From NCBI RefSeq assembly GCF_023699985.2, contig NC_069686.1, forward strand, positions 31,182,910 to 31,246,909: DNA of 64,000 bases, given 5' to 3'. Both the position numbers and the translations under genes were made by a program. The notes beneath the pieces were generated by a model. The model did no database searches. It was not told where the DNA came from and was given only the letters and a program-made list of their open reading frames with translations. Of this stretch, positions 1-12,995 are shown one piece after another (positions within the stretch are counted from its first letter, which is position 1; each line of letters starts with the position of its first letter). The stretch comes from Odocoileus virginianus. Its lineage: Eukaryota > Chordata > Mammalia > Artiodactyla > Cervidae.

Positions 1-3000
1 ATTATACTATTTAGCTTAGCAATGACACTCCTTAAAAATCTCACCCTTAAGGAAACAAGAATCAGACAACAGGAGAGATTGCACTAATTCATATTTCTAA
101 CCATCTCTCAAAACAATGGAATATAAATCATACAACATTTTGTAAATGCTCTATCCCCTGACCCCTCAAAAAAGGAGAAGAAAAGACAGATCTTTTCATC
201 TATGCAGAAGTAATAAACAAAGCTGTATTTCCATCTCAGTCATCTTGGCTAAAACATCTTGGTCATAAGATCTTATTCTCCCCACTTGAATGAGGCGTCC
301 TCTGCAAGCCTCTCTTTTTTAGATTTTTCTTTTCTTCTTTAAAAGAACTGGCATGCACCCGAAGTGGAAAGCTTTCAAGGACCAGATCATAAACAAGTCC
401 AGTCATTAAGCATGAGATACTGTGTACCAACATTACACAGCTAATACCCTAGCATCTGCCAGTCTAAATTTTAAGCAGCATGCACAGAAGATCAAGGGTT
501 CTACTCAACATTTTTGCTAAAACTGTCGCACCCCCCCCAAAAAAAATGTACACACATTCCAAAACCACTATATTCTTTTAATTCTTGAAGTACCAGACTA
601 AAAAAGAAAATCACCAGTGGGTATTCTAGAAGGAGAGATTAAGGAGACTTGCTGTGTAATTCTGTCTATACCATTAACTTGCTTTGAGATTTCAGGCAAA
701 TCATTTGAATTTGCTGATCTTCACCCCTGCTGTAAATGAAGCATCTTCAGAAAATGTACAGATCTATTTTAACTTTAAATTTGTATTATTTTATGGTTTT
801 TCGTCATTCAATAGGCACACGGGAGCAGGGAGGGGAGAGTGGGTGGAGACTTTCTGCATTAAAGTTGGTGCTATGTTAATGTTTTATTTTTTTAGCATTA
901 TGGGATGATTAAGGCTTGCATTCTTTCATCCAGTAATTATTTGCTGATCATTTAACATGTACCAGGCACTGAACATACAACTGAGGACAAACATAACAAA
1001 ATTCCACCTTCCAAATGGAATGTGGAGCTCCAAATGTGAGCTCACAGTTGTTGTTTTTTTTTTAATAAAATGTCTAAACTGTTTTGAATTTAAATATTTC
1101 AAAAATACAGATCACACTATGTCTTCTTAAGAATATTAAATAAGAATTCAATTATTGATGACTTGGAGCCATCCTTATGAACAATGTAGACTATGCTGCT
1201 AGGGCAATGTCCTCAGGAACAGTTGAATACTATCACCTCTTTACTCAGTGGCTCCAAACCACAGACTCTTCCCATTTGAATTCTTCTTGTATCTGCTTTA
1301 TAAAGTTTTCCTGTTTCTTCCAAACTTTCAGGCTGATGGTAATTTCCCCTTTTGATCTTTGAGCTCTCCAGCTTACTTCTAACTTGTTGCCACCACCGTC
1401 AGAAAAGCAACAGCCAAGTTAGCTAAACCCGTGTTTAAAATACAAATAAATAACTCTGAGCAAGGCAAAAGGAGCAACTTATTAGCATTCTAGTGCTTGG
1501 ATTTTCAACATTCTGGCTCTATCTATCTATTCAAGGGCTCCCCCCGCCCCTTCCTTCCTTTGTTCTAGCTCGGGGGATCTTACCAGATAACATCTGAAGT
1601 TTGCGGTACACAGTGTGGATGAAACGAACCACACAAGCCTCCCATGAAGATTAAGAATCTCAAACCATATACAAATACATAGTCCAAGATAAGAGAAAAC
1701 TCTTATTTCAATTCTGCCTCATCTGAACAAATTCACATTCCATATACGAAAAAAAGCTGTGTGCTTCTGCTCTGGAAACAACTAGAATCTTTGTGCTCTC
1801 TTGGATTTAAAGAAAAGTTTACAGATAAATGGGCCAAAAGCTATCTGCCACTCCTAGAAAGTTCAAAATTTGCTGATGGAAATTGGTTTATGAGAAACAC
1901 GCCTACCACTGGTGAGGGAAAAATAAAAATTGTACACTCTAAGAAAATAATGAAAGCAAGAGTTCAACACATCCCCAGGATGGTGTCACTGAAGGAAGCC
2001 CCCAACTAAGGAAGGTGAAAAGAGGTGTTCGTTCCCACAACATGGATTTGACTAGGACTGACCGAATGTCTGCTACATCCTCTGCTCTAGGGGCTGGAAA
2101 TTTTTCTGCTTCCATGGATTGGGAGAAACCTATAAACAAATCTAAAAGTTGAATATTTTGATAAGTGCTATGAAGAATATAATTAGGTTATAATATTAAC
2201 AATGTTGTGCCAGTTTCAGGTGAGCAGCAAAGGAAGAGACGCAGCCATATATATACATGTATCCATCCTCCCTTGAACTGCCCTCCTATCCAGGCTGCTA
2301 TGTGACACTGAGAAGAGTTTCACATGCTATTCAATAGGTCCTTGTTGGTGATCCACTTGAAATACAGCAGTGTGTACACGTCCACTAACGAACTATTCCC
2401 TAACTATCCCTTTCCCTCATCCTTCCCCCACAGCAACCATAAACACATTCTCTAAGTAAGTCTGTGAGTAGGAGGGATCTACTTTAGACAGAATGCCCCT
2501 GCAGGTTATTTGGCACAAATACAATTTCCCCACACAGAGGGGACAGACACGCAAAGACACACAGGGTGTGTAAGCTGGGCCTCTCTTGGACACTGAAAGG
2601 CCACTGTGGGGGCAGCACAGTGGATGATGTGGGCACTGGGTTCCAGATCAGGTCAGGGAGCCAGACAGGTGCCAAATCACGTATGACTTCCTTCCAGCAA
2701 GGTGTTCCTTCTGACATGATAGAGACACAACAATCAATGGAAGGTCCTAATCAATGCAATGACATGATGGAATTTATACAGAGGGAGGAAGGAAAGAAGA
2801 TGGATCCTAGCTACAGCATAGAAGATGCTTCCCGAGGAAATAAGAGTAACAGCAGTTGCTTTTCATGAGGACACCATTAGCCCTGTTCATAATAAGCAGG
2901 TTAAAGTATGAAAAAAGGATGTAATGGGGAGAGATGGGGGAAGAATTAATAAATCACATAAGAAAATAGTAAAAACTGTAAACCACAATCAAAAATAGGA

Positions 3001-5480
3001 AAGCAAACACTTCAGTGATAATCTTGAATATAAATATCTGCTGAACTCTACACACTTGAAAGACGGTTCCAACCCATTCAATCTAACAAGGTGGTAACAA
3101 AGAACAGAGTGCCAACTGAGAGAGCTCTCAAATGTCAACAGCAGAAGTCTTTTTTATACTTCTCTTCCCCCTAGGGCTAGGGTATGTTGCAGGTGACTTT
3201 CGCCCTCACAACTCATTATATCTTGAACTGATTTTGAACTCATATTGGAAAAGAAGCCCAGGTCACATCTCAACATGCCGAGGAACTCAGAACATTCCCC
3301 ACCAAGCGCACAGCAGGACGTTAAGGAGCTGTGTGAAACTTACTGACACGCTGAGTATAGATGTAATAGACAAGAGAGGATTGCATATGATTAATTATGG
3401 TTATTTATATTTATGGGTATGAATCTTGAAGATGCCTGGCCTCTCCCCATTTTATTTCATAATTTTCCCCCTGCTGGAAACTGAAGAGCAAAAGTCAATT
3501 GCCTGAGTGTCGGCATCATACTGGAAACTAAAGGGCCATGCATTTCAATTCCAGCTCAAGAAACACTCTGGCTGAACACATGTAATTCACCAGACCCCAG
3601 TGGGCTAGGCTCGCACTGTTGTCAGTCAAAGCACACAACTGATGCAAATCAGCAGAGCACATTAGCAATTTATACTAAACAGCCTCTTCTCAACCTTAAG
3701 TTGTGAGATAATGTGAAGTGAAACCCCAGGTTAATCCAAAAAACGTAGCCCATAGTTTGAGCCTGTGATCTTACCACGAGGCATTCAGGACTTACAAAAC
3801 TGACTTCCAAAATGGCATTTCTAATAGGTCTCCTAAAACTCCAGCCTCCCCAAACTCCAGGCTCCGACATCAACACAGCGACCTCCAGGCGTGACCTCAC
3901 CCACTGCACTTGCGCCCACCTCCTTAGCCACTAGTTTGGCGCTGGCCAGAAGCATGGTTTGCTTCTCAGGCTGTCTCCTAAAACTCTGCAGCATCACAGG
4001 ACAGGCAGTCAGCAACCAGAGCCAGACCCCTACCCCGTGACAGTCTCAGCCTCAACAAAGCCACCTGTCCTTTCAAAGTCCTCACATAAGAGATGGAGAT
4101 CATCTGGAGAGTTCCTTTTTTGAGGTATTGCTAGATCCCATAACCCTGGCCTTCTGCTCCCCAGAGCCTCCTGACATTTTTCCCATCCAAACTGGACCAG
4201 AAGCAGAGGTCACTCACTGGGTCCAAATGACTGCAATTCTCTTACCCCATTTAGACTTGAAAAGCAACATTTTTATGCTGGTAAAAATTATAAAGGTCTA
4301 GAAATTAGTGGACAGTCTTAAATAAGTTACACATTCTAAAATTTCTTGACTGCTTAGGAATTCATTCTTTTTGGTCTAATTACAATCTACACAGAGATGG
4401 CGTAACAGGCAGTAGAAAATTTATCATGAAGAGAACAAAGGTAGATAAAATAGTATCTGTGTGTTTCTGTTTTAAAGCATATGTGTACACACACACCCAC
4501 GTGCGTGCGTGAAAGCTAGAAAGACACACCCGAAAATGATTAAAATCTCATCTTTGAATGGAAGGGCTGAAAGTCATTTTTATTATCTTCCTTATGTGTA
4601 TTATTTTTTAAATTTCTAAAATGAGCATGTGTTATTCTTGTAATAAGAAAAAAGAACCAATCTAGTGTGTGACTATGCGAGTGAAAGAAAAATGGAAAAA
4701 AAAAAAATAAGGACTTTGAGGAGCACAGTGCAGATAGATAGCTGACATCTGACTAAATCCCCTACCATCTGACCAGTACTTGAGTGATTTTCCTGTTACA
4801 CAACTTTTCTCATCTCTAATGAACTAGACAGAGTAAAAGACCCACACAAAGAAAGGAAAAGGAAAAAGGCAAAAGCAAAAAGTTTGCCTTTAGAATTTAT
4901 TACAAATCTTGGAATAAGAACTAGAAAATGTCACAGAACTCTCTATTTCATTCTGAAGTACAGTCTCTACCCTACCTAGGATGAATGTGCCTCAAGCATC
5001 GGACACAATTAACTATTTAGTCCTGAATTAAACTACCCCTGAACTAGTTATGCATATTTAGTTAATTTCACATTATATCATCTCAGGGATTTAAAGTTTA
5101 ACACAACATCTGAAATCCCAACAACTAATCAAACTAGGGACTGCAAAAGCTGATCAAACTTACTGGAATTTAGCATTCCCCAGGCTTCAGCTCCATAAAC
5201 ATAGAAATGCTGCAGCCAACAATACACTCAGGGGGCCCCTCCACTGTGCCAGCCCTGAAGGAAGCCCACGGTACATGGAGAAAAGACAGACCATCTGAGA
5301 TGAAGGCCAACACTCTCTCCCTGAGCCTGCCCTGTAATAATTCAGTGCTTGTACGCAGGAACACAGCCACTTCTCTAGGCATGGCTGGGACTGTTCTCAT
5401 CACAGGGTCTGTCCTTGGCAAATTCAGACACCACCGCTGACCAGTCAACAGACCACTCCCTGTGGGAGGCAGCCAGTATG
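1..5480. other. Mostly unique non-coding DNA
   Basis: No gene, RNA or young repeat is recognisable. Small old pieces are likely: a fragment near 936-1010 resembles the start of an ancient mammalian repeat (text like 'accaggcactgaacatac'). There is a short CA/GT-rich run at 4488-4512 and A-rich stretches at 532-547 and 4692-4708. The absence of ruminant SINEs over more than 5 kb contrasts with the rest of the window. All open frames are shorter than about 100 codons and look like chance. Confidence 0.5.
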
Positions 5481-5489
5481 GAGGTCATC

Positions 5490-5572
5490 AGAGACACCCC
5501 TGGACTGAATTCCAACTCAGCCACTTACAAGTGGTGTGACTGTGGGTTTCCATCCTCTCATGCATCAAATCT
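5490..5572 (-). repeat. MIR SINE fragment
   Basis: The text resembles the complement of the MIR core: a stretch reading roughly 'ctcagccacttacaagtggtgtgac', then a 'tttcc..cctc' motif. It is strongly diverged, and only the central part is visible. Confidence 0.45.
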
Positions 5573-5623
5573 CATCTAGTTTACAACTGATATTGAGGAT
5601 TTGAGATAGTGTAAATAAGGTGT

Positions 5624-5750
5624 ACCCCTGGAGAAGGAAATGGCAGCCCACTCCGGTATTCTTGCTTGGGAAATCCCATGGACAAGGGAGCCTGCTGGGC
5701 TACGGTCCACAGGGTTGCAGAGAGCCAGACACAACTGAGTGACTGAGCAG
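5624..5750 (+). mobile_element. Bov-A2/Bov-tA SINE body, headless
   Basis: The copy carries the BovB-derived body (ggagaaggaaatggcagccc, then a 'tattcttgcttgggaaatcc' stretch, a gagcctgctgggctac stretch and an 'agacacaactgagtgact' end) but lacks the tRNA-like head. A CpG in the consensus 'gggtcgcaaagagtcggacacg' has decayed to 'gggttgcagagagccagacaca', so it is not very young. Confidence 0.85.
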
Positions 5751-5754
5751 GCAC

Positions 5755-7080
5755 GCAATAAGATATAAAAATATATCTGTGTCCACAGCTCCCATTGCCC
5801 ATACCTAACTACAATGGGCTCCCACATGTGCAGTGCGGAACGGCCTTGAGAGAACAAAGGCAGCCATACCCCTGCTTCAGCCTGGGCAGTACTTGGCTCT
5901 GACCAAGCAAGTGCACTTCAGACTCCCAGGCTGGGGAAACGAAGACTGTCACTTCCCTTGAGAAAAACAGTAGGCAGGCCTCTCTCTTGCATCTCTCCCC
6001 AAAATAAACATTCTCTTCCACAGAATGTATACTGTGATTTGTGAAGTGTTCTATTAAAAATAAAAATCCAGTAAAGCCCCTCCTCTAATACAGACCTCAC
6101 TCCAGGCCACAGGTTACCTGTCCCAGAGGTCACAGGGAGATAGCAGGCTTTTCGCTTTAGGTCAGACTCTGATCCCATAGGATCCACTGTTCCTAGCGTA
6201 TCTCTAGTACCTCAGTTAGTCAGAGAATTGAAAACAGTCCCCATGAGAGGCTTGATGTAAGGTTTGTGTCCTGAGTTAACCCAAGTCACTGTGACAACTG
6301 TGAGCCATATGAGTGTTTTGGTTTTTTTTTTGGTCCTCTCTTCACAATATTTCCTGGTATTTATTTTTAGTTCAGATAGGGTGAGGAATGCATGCCAACC
6401 ACTAGCCAATAGCCTGTTGTGTCCCCCAAACCACCTTTACCCATGTCCACACAATCTGCTCTGCTCCCCACAGATACCCCTGCCAGCCCTCAACCCACCC
6501 TCACCCTCTTACCACCACTCCCAATCCACCAACAGCCAGGAGTGACTCACTCCTGCCACCTCATCTCACATTTGCTCTTCCCACCCTCCTCTAACTGGAC
6601 TCTGCTGTCATTCTTTATTAGGTATAATTAATCAGTTCATCCATGCAGGATCAAGGAAACCAAGGTCTGAAGAGACCTAAAAGGAAATGAGCATGTTAAC
6701 ACCAAGGTTCTAAAAGATTCCACACACCAATCCTGCAACTGTAAGCAGGACTTGCAAGCTGCCCACTCAAGCATACCTAACCAATACCAGAAACCCACAT
6801 TTGTTTGATGTTTGTATTCCCTTGGGGGTATAACTGGAAAAGTTAATGAATACAACTCAACATAAAACAATAGCAATGGTGAACAAAAGTCACTTGGTAA
6901 AAGAAAAAGAACACAGGTCTAAGACTGCCTACCATGCTAACTACCTGGTTACCCATTTTCTTCTGCATTCATCCTTTACCGCATCAAAAAATTTGCCTCC
7001 ACTATTAAAGAAAAAGAATGTGTACAAAATATAATTTATATTTCATAACAGAAAGGCAATATGAAAACTAAAATATGTAC
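5755..7080. other. Non-coding, nothing recognised
   Basis: No repeat or gene could be named. The segment 6410-6600 is very C-rich and CpG-poor on the plus strand (runs of ccacc, cctc), which creates overlapping open frames of 70-93 codons without protein-like character. Confidence 0.45.
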
Positions 7081-7083
7081 TGG

Positions 7084-7565
7084 ATTTTCATTTATTCAAC
7101 ATATTCATCCAGCACCTACAGTGTTAGACTGTGAGTAAACAAAGATGAATAATTTAGTTTCTGTTTTTAAGGAACTTATTACTTCGAGAAGAGGATTCTA
7201 AAACAAACATGAGTGATACAAATAAGATTTGGACTAGGGGCTAAGGGAGTAATTACATATGGGGTTAAGAGGAGGTAGGAAACATCATCAGGGCAGATTT
7301 GTAGAGAAAGCAATAATTAACTCGAATGTTGAAGGTTCAACAGATCCAAGGGAACGTGAGGGAAGTCATGGCTGTATGAACGAATACTGCATTTTCAAGA
7401 ACAAGGAGGCGTGAAACGTATGCCTGGAGAACAGGATGGTATACAGTGGTCATAAGTGAGGCATTGAGGAGACTGAACAGGCAGGCAAGGAGATGTTACC
7501 TACAATTTCATAGGACTTTGGTCTTTGTCCAGTAAACAATAGATCACCAATGAAGGCTTTTAGGC
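7084..7565 (+). repeat. Ancient mammalian interspersed repeat
   Basis: The text follows a common old mammalian consensus: 'tttattcaacat..' and 'agcacctac..', then a segment on a new group or gain with fewer marks, and an end reading 'ggactttggtctttgtccag'. I recognise the pattern but do not assign a family name. Related pieces appear at 19797-19960, 41665-41770 and 46448-46680. Confidence 0.45.
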
Positions 7566-7668
7566 ATATTTTTGGCTGCATACTGGGTTACAAGGACTGT
7601 GCTAGTTAGCTGATACACATCATGTTAATCCTCACAATATTCCTAATAGGCATGATAGAATCATGTTT
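7566..7668 (+). repeat. MIR SINE fragment
   Basis: It contains 'ggactgtgctag' and 'atgttaatcctcacaatattcctaatagg', split here to show the MIR-like phrase for decreasing counts and Mendelian 'cctcacaa' core. It follows the older repeat directly. Confidence 0.5.
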
Positions 7669-7679
7669 AAATTTAAAAG

Positions 7680-8860
7680 CCCATCCTCACATTCCCAGAA
7701 GCAGTGCTGGGAGGTAAACTAAAAGGACACGCATCTGGGAGAAGGGAAATCAAGAGGCTGGTTGTAAACACCCTGACACAGACTTGTAGAGGTCTCTACT
7801 AAGCCAGTGACAGAGCAGAGAGCAGAGTCTAAACACCCTGGACTCTGCCGGTGGTCCCCAGAAGCAGCTCTCCTTAGCTTCTGCCAAACAGGAGAAAGCA
7901 CCTCCCCCAGGGGCTGCACCATCACTTTGGCTGAGAACAGGCCCTCAGAGCACCTGATGCCTCTGGTCACTTTAGAGCAGTCCCCTAGGAGGGTTTTTAT
8001 ACTCCAACTGGCCACCAAACCAACAGGAGATGCCCTAGGGCTACGGATACTCCAAGGAGGCTTTTGTTCACCCTTGGCTACCACTTCAACATGTGCTGCC
8101 AGAGGTCTGCGCCAAGCTTCTTCCAGGACATCACTGGCACTGATCCCAGCATGTTCTTTAATCCCCTTTACCTCAGTCATGACCAGAAGCCCAATCTGCC
8201 CCATCTCTCACCTCCTCAGCCCTCCCTCCTTCCCAGTTAAGTCCTCTAGAACTCAAAAATCTATCCTTTTCTTCTCCAGATGTTCCTTTCGCCAGGTAAT
8301 ATCCTGAAAACAGGGAGAAAGCAAGATTTAATCTGAATTTTGAAGACTGACGCCTCTTAACTCTGCTTTCACAGCATCCCTCAAGGGGAGGTTGTTTATA
8401 CTTACATATTAGGTCTACTGTTCAGCCGGTATAAACAGGGATGGCTGTATTGCTGCTAAAACACCAAAACATCCCTGAACCAAGTGACAACTAGCTCCTT
8501 TCCTGGGGCCTTCCTTTGATTAAGTGACTAAAGGGTTAATGTCCAGGTTCACAGAAGGCTCCCAGGACTCCTGCCCAGGCTAAAGATCTGTACCTGCAGT
8601 ACCCATTCCAATTTAGTTGTAAATACTCTAAGTTAGACTCCTGCTTCCATTCTGCAAATCCCCCAGCCAGAATATCTAGTGTCTCCCCATTTATCTTCCA
8701 ATTTCTCCTCGATCCTCTCTCAAAAATCTTACCTGTTTTGAAGTTCATGTCATCAGACTTACCACCCTTCATCCCTTCTTGCTGCCATCTACCCATCTGC
8801 TGCTGTTTCTTTTCATTCACGGATTATGTAAGCACCTGGCTGTTTCTCCTCCCAAACTCC
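7680..8860. other. Non-coding; overlapping open frames on both strands
   Basis: Two antiparallel frames are open over 7719-8307: 161 codons (-) at 7719-8204 and 166 codons (+) at 7807-8307. Neither translation has a motif I recognise, neither has a transmembrane segment or signal peptide, and codon composition follows a locally GC-richer tract. I treat both as chance frames or a very decayed retrocopy, not as genes. Confidence 0.4.
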
Positions 8861-10017
8861 TGTCTTCGTGTATTCTGTCTCCTATATATACAAGGAGGTC
8901 CCAGTTCCTAAAGCCCTTCACCTCTTATAGTGTTCTCTTTTACCTTGCCTCAGCCACCTGCTCTCATTGTCATAACCTTTCATTTTAGCATCATTATTAC
9001 TTGCACCAGCTCTGAGACTTCAGCTTCAAGCATCTTACATGTGAACACCTTCTCTTTTTCCAGCTTATCTACTCTGGTATTTCCATTCCAACATCTTCTT
9101 GGCATTACCTGGTTTTTCCAATCCACTGGCAATTTCCACTACCAAGTTACATACTCTCTTCCTTTTCTGTCCAGCTTATGGTCAAGGTCCATCATTGTAA
9201 ATGTTCCCTTGCAAGTACCCTTAACTCCCTTGCTCCTCTCTTTCTGCTTCTAACTTACCAGGCAAATCCTCAAGTTGATTAAGCTCAACTATTTGCCTGC
9301 TCCACACCTCTACCTAAACAGCTAAAGAAACTGCCTGGAGAAAAAAAAACAACTGCATCTACAACTAGCTCAGTTAAATTTGTGGCTATAGGTCTCTAAT
9401 GGACAATACATACTGACCAGCAATCCTATTATTTCATTTCCCAGGATGCTTCAAAATAGCCATTTCACATCAACTCTTTTCCCAAAACTGTTTAACCCTG
9501 TCCCACCACAACTTCATCACACATCACTGGGAAAGTAGAACCCATGAGGTAAGAACTTCATCTTCCCACCACCCAAACTAAGATCTCTCAGCCTCTCTAT
9601 GCATTCTCTCTGCAGCGCTTCCTTCCTTTCTTCATTCATCCTTTCCTGAATGAAATGTTCCTGATCCTAATGAAAACCAACCTCTTCATTTGTCCCTAAA
9701 TCTCCCTTCCTGTCTCTTCAAGAATTATACTCCAGCAGGTATCCATCACTCTCGCCTGCCTTCATTAGTTTTTTCTCTCTAGTTAATCATTCTATTAATA
9801 TCATTTCCTCTCTACTTAAACTCATCCTATTACTCTCTGGTTCTAAGAAGCCCTGCCTTAGTCAGTAACTCCTTCCAGGAACTTTTCCGTTGCTCTGCTT
9901 TTATTCATGACACAATTACTTGAAAGAGTTGTCTCTATGCACTGTCTCTACTTTCACAACTCAATCCTATAAACTTTTAAAAACATTTTAACCACTCCTT
10001 TTAAAAACACTTTGAGC

Positions 10018-10184
10018 TTTTTTTTTGCTTTGGGATTTCCCTGTGGCACCAGACTCAACAGTTGCGGGACATGGGCTTGGTCACCCCACCCGCATGTGGG
10101 ATCTTAGTTCCCCAACCAGGGATGGAACCCATGTCCCCTGCATTGGGAGGTGGATTTTAACCACTGCACCACCAGGAATGTCCA
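10018..10184 (-). mobile_element. CHR-2-type tRNA-derived SINE
   Basis: Read on the minus strand, it begins 'ggacattcctggtggtgcag', goes on to a B-box-like 'gggttccatccctgg', then 'ggggaactaagatcccacat', and ends in an A-run (T-run at 10019-10027 on plus). It is inserted in the L2 block. Confidence 0.8.
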
Positions 10185-10964
10185 TAAGTTTAAGGATGCC
10201 ACACTCTCCTGGTTTCCCTCATATCCACTGGCAACTCCTTCTTTCTCACATAATACAGTATTCCAATGGCCCTCTTCTCTACCTGCACACTCATCACAGG
10301 TAATTCAATCCAGCATCAAATATAGCCTATATGTAAATACTTTTAGCTCCTCATCTTCAGTGAAAACCCCTCCTAGAATCTCCAGATTCCATTTATCTGA
10401 TTGTCTAACTGACATTTCCAGGGGAATGTCTAAGAAACATCTCAAATTTAACACCGCCAAAACAGAACATCTCCCTTCAAGTACGCAAACTGCTTCTCTC
10501 CCAAACCTCCCCTTCTTGGTTTCATGGTCCAGCAGCTCAGTTTAAAAATGTAAGCCTTTGTCTGGATTCCTGTTTCCTCTCTCCAGATAATTAATCTGTC
10601 AGAAAGTTCAGTCAACTAACTCAACTGCAAAGACAAATCCTAAATCCATGCACTTCTTTCCATCTTTAACACATGTTTGAATATACAACTGTAATCCCTT
10701 GGTTAGGCTACTAAAATAGCCTCTTAATTAGAGTACCGCTTCCAATCCCACCGATCCCAATCCAATCCACTTTCTGCACCCAGGTCAGTCTTTGATAGCA
10801 CCCATGCTCAGTGGGAACAGTGACACCTGCAAGAGACAAAGTTGGTTCTTGAGGGATGGGGGGAGGCAAAGAAAAATCTTACACATTACAACGAGTGTGG
10901 TCCTCCAAAGCTCAACTATGACCAACAGAATCTTAGGTTTTAATATTTAGGGAATACACTCTTG

Positions 10965-11099
10965 TTGGAGAAGGAAATGGCAACCCACTCCAGTACTCTT
11001 GCCTAGAGAATTCCATTGGACAGAGGAGCCTGGTGGGATGCCGTCTATCGGGTCGCACAGAGTCCGACACGACTGAAGCAACTTTGCAGCAGCAGCAGA
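10965..11099 (+). mobile_element. Bov-A2 SINE monomer
   Basis: It has the body 'ggagaaggaaatggcaaccc' through 'gagtccgacacgactgaagc' and ends in the (agc)n tail typical of Bov-A2, here gcagcagcagcag. CpGs are preserved in 'gggtcgcacagagtccgacacgac', so this copy is comparatively young. Confidence 0.88.
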
Positions 11100-11336
11100 G
11101 AAAAATTAATTAAAAATTTTAATTAACTTCAACTTAATTTTGCTTCTTGGAGTGACATAATGGGGGAAAAAAGTTGAGAGACACTGTTTTATAGCAAAAC
11201 TGTAATATTTCATTTACCAGCACATAATCCTCCAATGGCTTGTACAACCTTAGAATGAAATCTAAATATTTTATCTCGGCTTGTACAGCTCTATAAGATC
11301 TGGCCCTTGCCTACTTTTTAAAGCTTCTCTTGGACA

Positions 11337-11968
11337 CTGTGGTAGGTTGAATTTTTTGTTGTTTAGTTGCTAAGTCATGTCCAACTCTCTTGTGACTCCA
11401 TGGACCACAGCCCACCAGGCTCCTCTGTCCATGGGATTTCCCAGACAAGAATACTGGAGTGGGTTGCCGTCTTCTTCTCCATGGGATCTTCCCAACTCAG
11501 GAATTGAATCCGCTTCTCCTGCATTGGCAGGGGGAGCCACCAGGGAAGCCCCTATTGGCACGGAAAAGGTGTCACATCCTAAATCCTGGTACCGATGAGT
11601 TATCTTACATAACAACAACAAAAAAAAGACTATGCGAATGTGATTAAATAAAGGCTCTTAAGTGGGGAGATTATCCTGAATTATCAGAGTGGGCCCCAAA
11701 TGCAATCCCATATATAAGAGGGAAACCGAAGGGAGATTTGACACACACACAAGAGAAGAAAGGCAGTATGACCACAGAGGTGAAGACTGGAGTAATGGGA
11801 GCCACGAGCAGCTGAAAGAAGTAAGGAACAGCTTCTCCCTTAGCGACTCAGAAGGGAGCATAGTGACTGGACTTCTGGCCTCCTGAACTAAGAGAGCATA
11901 CATTTCTCTTGTTTTAAGCCGCCAAGTTTGTGGTAATATGTTTAACAACCACAGGAAACTAATACAGA
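11337..11968 (+). mobile_element. MLT1-like LTR (ERVL-MaLR), Bov-tA nested
   Basis: The left end 'gtggtaggttgaat' and right end 'gccaagtttgtggtaatatg' plus 'aggaaactaatacag' match the MaLR LTR consensus. The middle holds 'gattatcctgaattatcagagtggg' in two parts, 'aagaggg', and 'ggacttctggcctcc'. A Bov-tA splits it near its left end. The element lies inside the L2 block. Confidence 0.6.
11357..11552 (-). mobile_element. Bov-tA SINE
   Basis: The minus-strand copy is full: head 'gggcttccctggtggctccc', B-box-like 'ggattcaattcctgag', then the 'actccagtattcttgtctgg' body and 'gactt..acttagcaac' end. It is nested in the MLT1-like LTR, so it is the younger insertion. Confidence 0.9.
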
Positions 11969-11974
11969 TACCTA

Positions 11975-12184
11975 GGACTTCCCTGTTGGCTCAGAGATTA
12001 AAGTGTCTGCCTCCAATGCGGGAGACCTGGGTTCGATCCCTGGGTTGGGAGGATCCCCTGGAGAAGGAAATGGTAACCCACTCCAGTACTCTTGCCTGGA
12101 GAATCCTATGGACAGAGGAGCCTGGTAAGCTACAGTCCACGGGGTCACAAAGAGTCAGACACAACTGAGTGACTTCACTTTCCT
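11975..12184 (+). mobile_element. Bov-tA SINE
   Basis: Full-length: head 'ggacttccctgttggctcag', B-box-like 'gggttcgatccctggg', and body to 'agacacaactgagtgact'. The tRNA-like head is not a tRNA gene, because it lacks a foldable anticodon arm and a 3' acceptor. Confidence 0.9.
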
Positions 12185-12472
12185 TTTCTTTCATCCCTCT
12201 CACTAAGTTCTGGCTATATTTACCTTCTCCTGCCCCTCAGATTCATCAAGAACACAATTAGGGTTTTGGCACCGGTTGTCTCCTCTGCCTGGAATGCTTA
12301 GCTCATTTCTATACAAGTTGGTTTCTGCTCACTCAGGGCCGGGCTCAAATGTCAGCTCCTCAGAGGCCTTCCCAAACCATCCAAATCCAAAATAATCATA
12401 TAGCTTCCATCAGCTCATATGTCTCATCTTTATTTAATCATTATTATTTCTTTCCTCTACCCCCTAGAATGT

Positions 12473-12995
12473 TGTTGGGGCTCAGGACAGGCCATCCCCA
12501 GAACATATAAAATGGCATATTGATTATTTTGGATTCAAGCTACTTAAGAAATGGTGAATGCAAGAGGGACAGTCTAACTATCCCTTTTGTCTCCCTAAAA
12601 AATAAATATATAAATCTCATGAGGGATTTATTTCTTGCTTTGAGGAAAGGTACACTTCTTACGTCTAGAGGTAGGACACCCTTTTGAACAGAGGTAGGAA
12701 TTTGGACAGAGATTCCTATGTGAATAAACCTTGTCACTTCTTTAGTACTACCTCAGGCCCAAACTGTTTAGGTTCCTTACTAACTAAGCACCAAACCCTA
12801 AATTTCTTTGCCCTGTTGATTTCTTACAAATTTATTGTTTCCTTGTCTAAAAAAGTATAAAAGCTGCCTGCTTTGGCCACTTCTTAGGTACCATTTCAAT
12901 GAGACCTCTGTATGCACAAATTAAAATTTATCTCCTGTTAATATCTTATGTCAACTTTATTATTAGTCCAGCCACAAGAACTCTAGAGATGCAAA
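12473..12995 (+). mobile_element. LTR of an old endogenous retrovirus
   Basis: It starts TGTTGGGGCTCA and contains a TATA-like 'agtataaaagctgcctg' at 12853 and 'aattaaaatttatctcctg' near 12919 as a poly(A)-type region. It continues 'gtcaactttattattagtcc' toward an 'agccacaagaactctag' end. It cleanly separates the L2 text 'tagaatg' from 'actctaccagagaagc', as expected for an insertion. Exact ends and family are uncertain. Confidence 0.5.

Noticed and set aside
4488..4512. CA/GT microsatellite
   Set aside because: Only a few interrupted units, too short to list as a repeat of its own.
11975..12040. tRNA-like head of Bov-tA SINEs (A and B boxes) as tRNA genes
   Set aside because: No proper anticodon arm or acceptor 3' strand, and fused to a BovB-derived body. 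These are SINE promoters, not tRNA genes.
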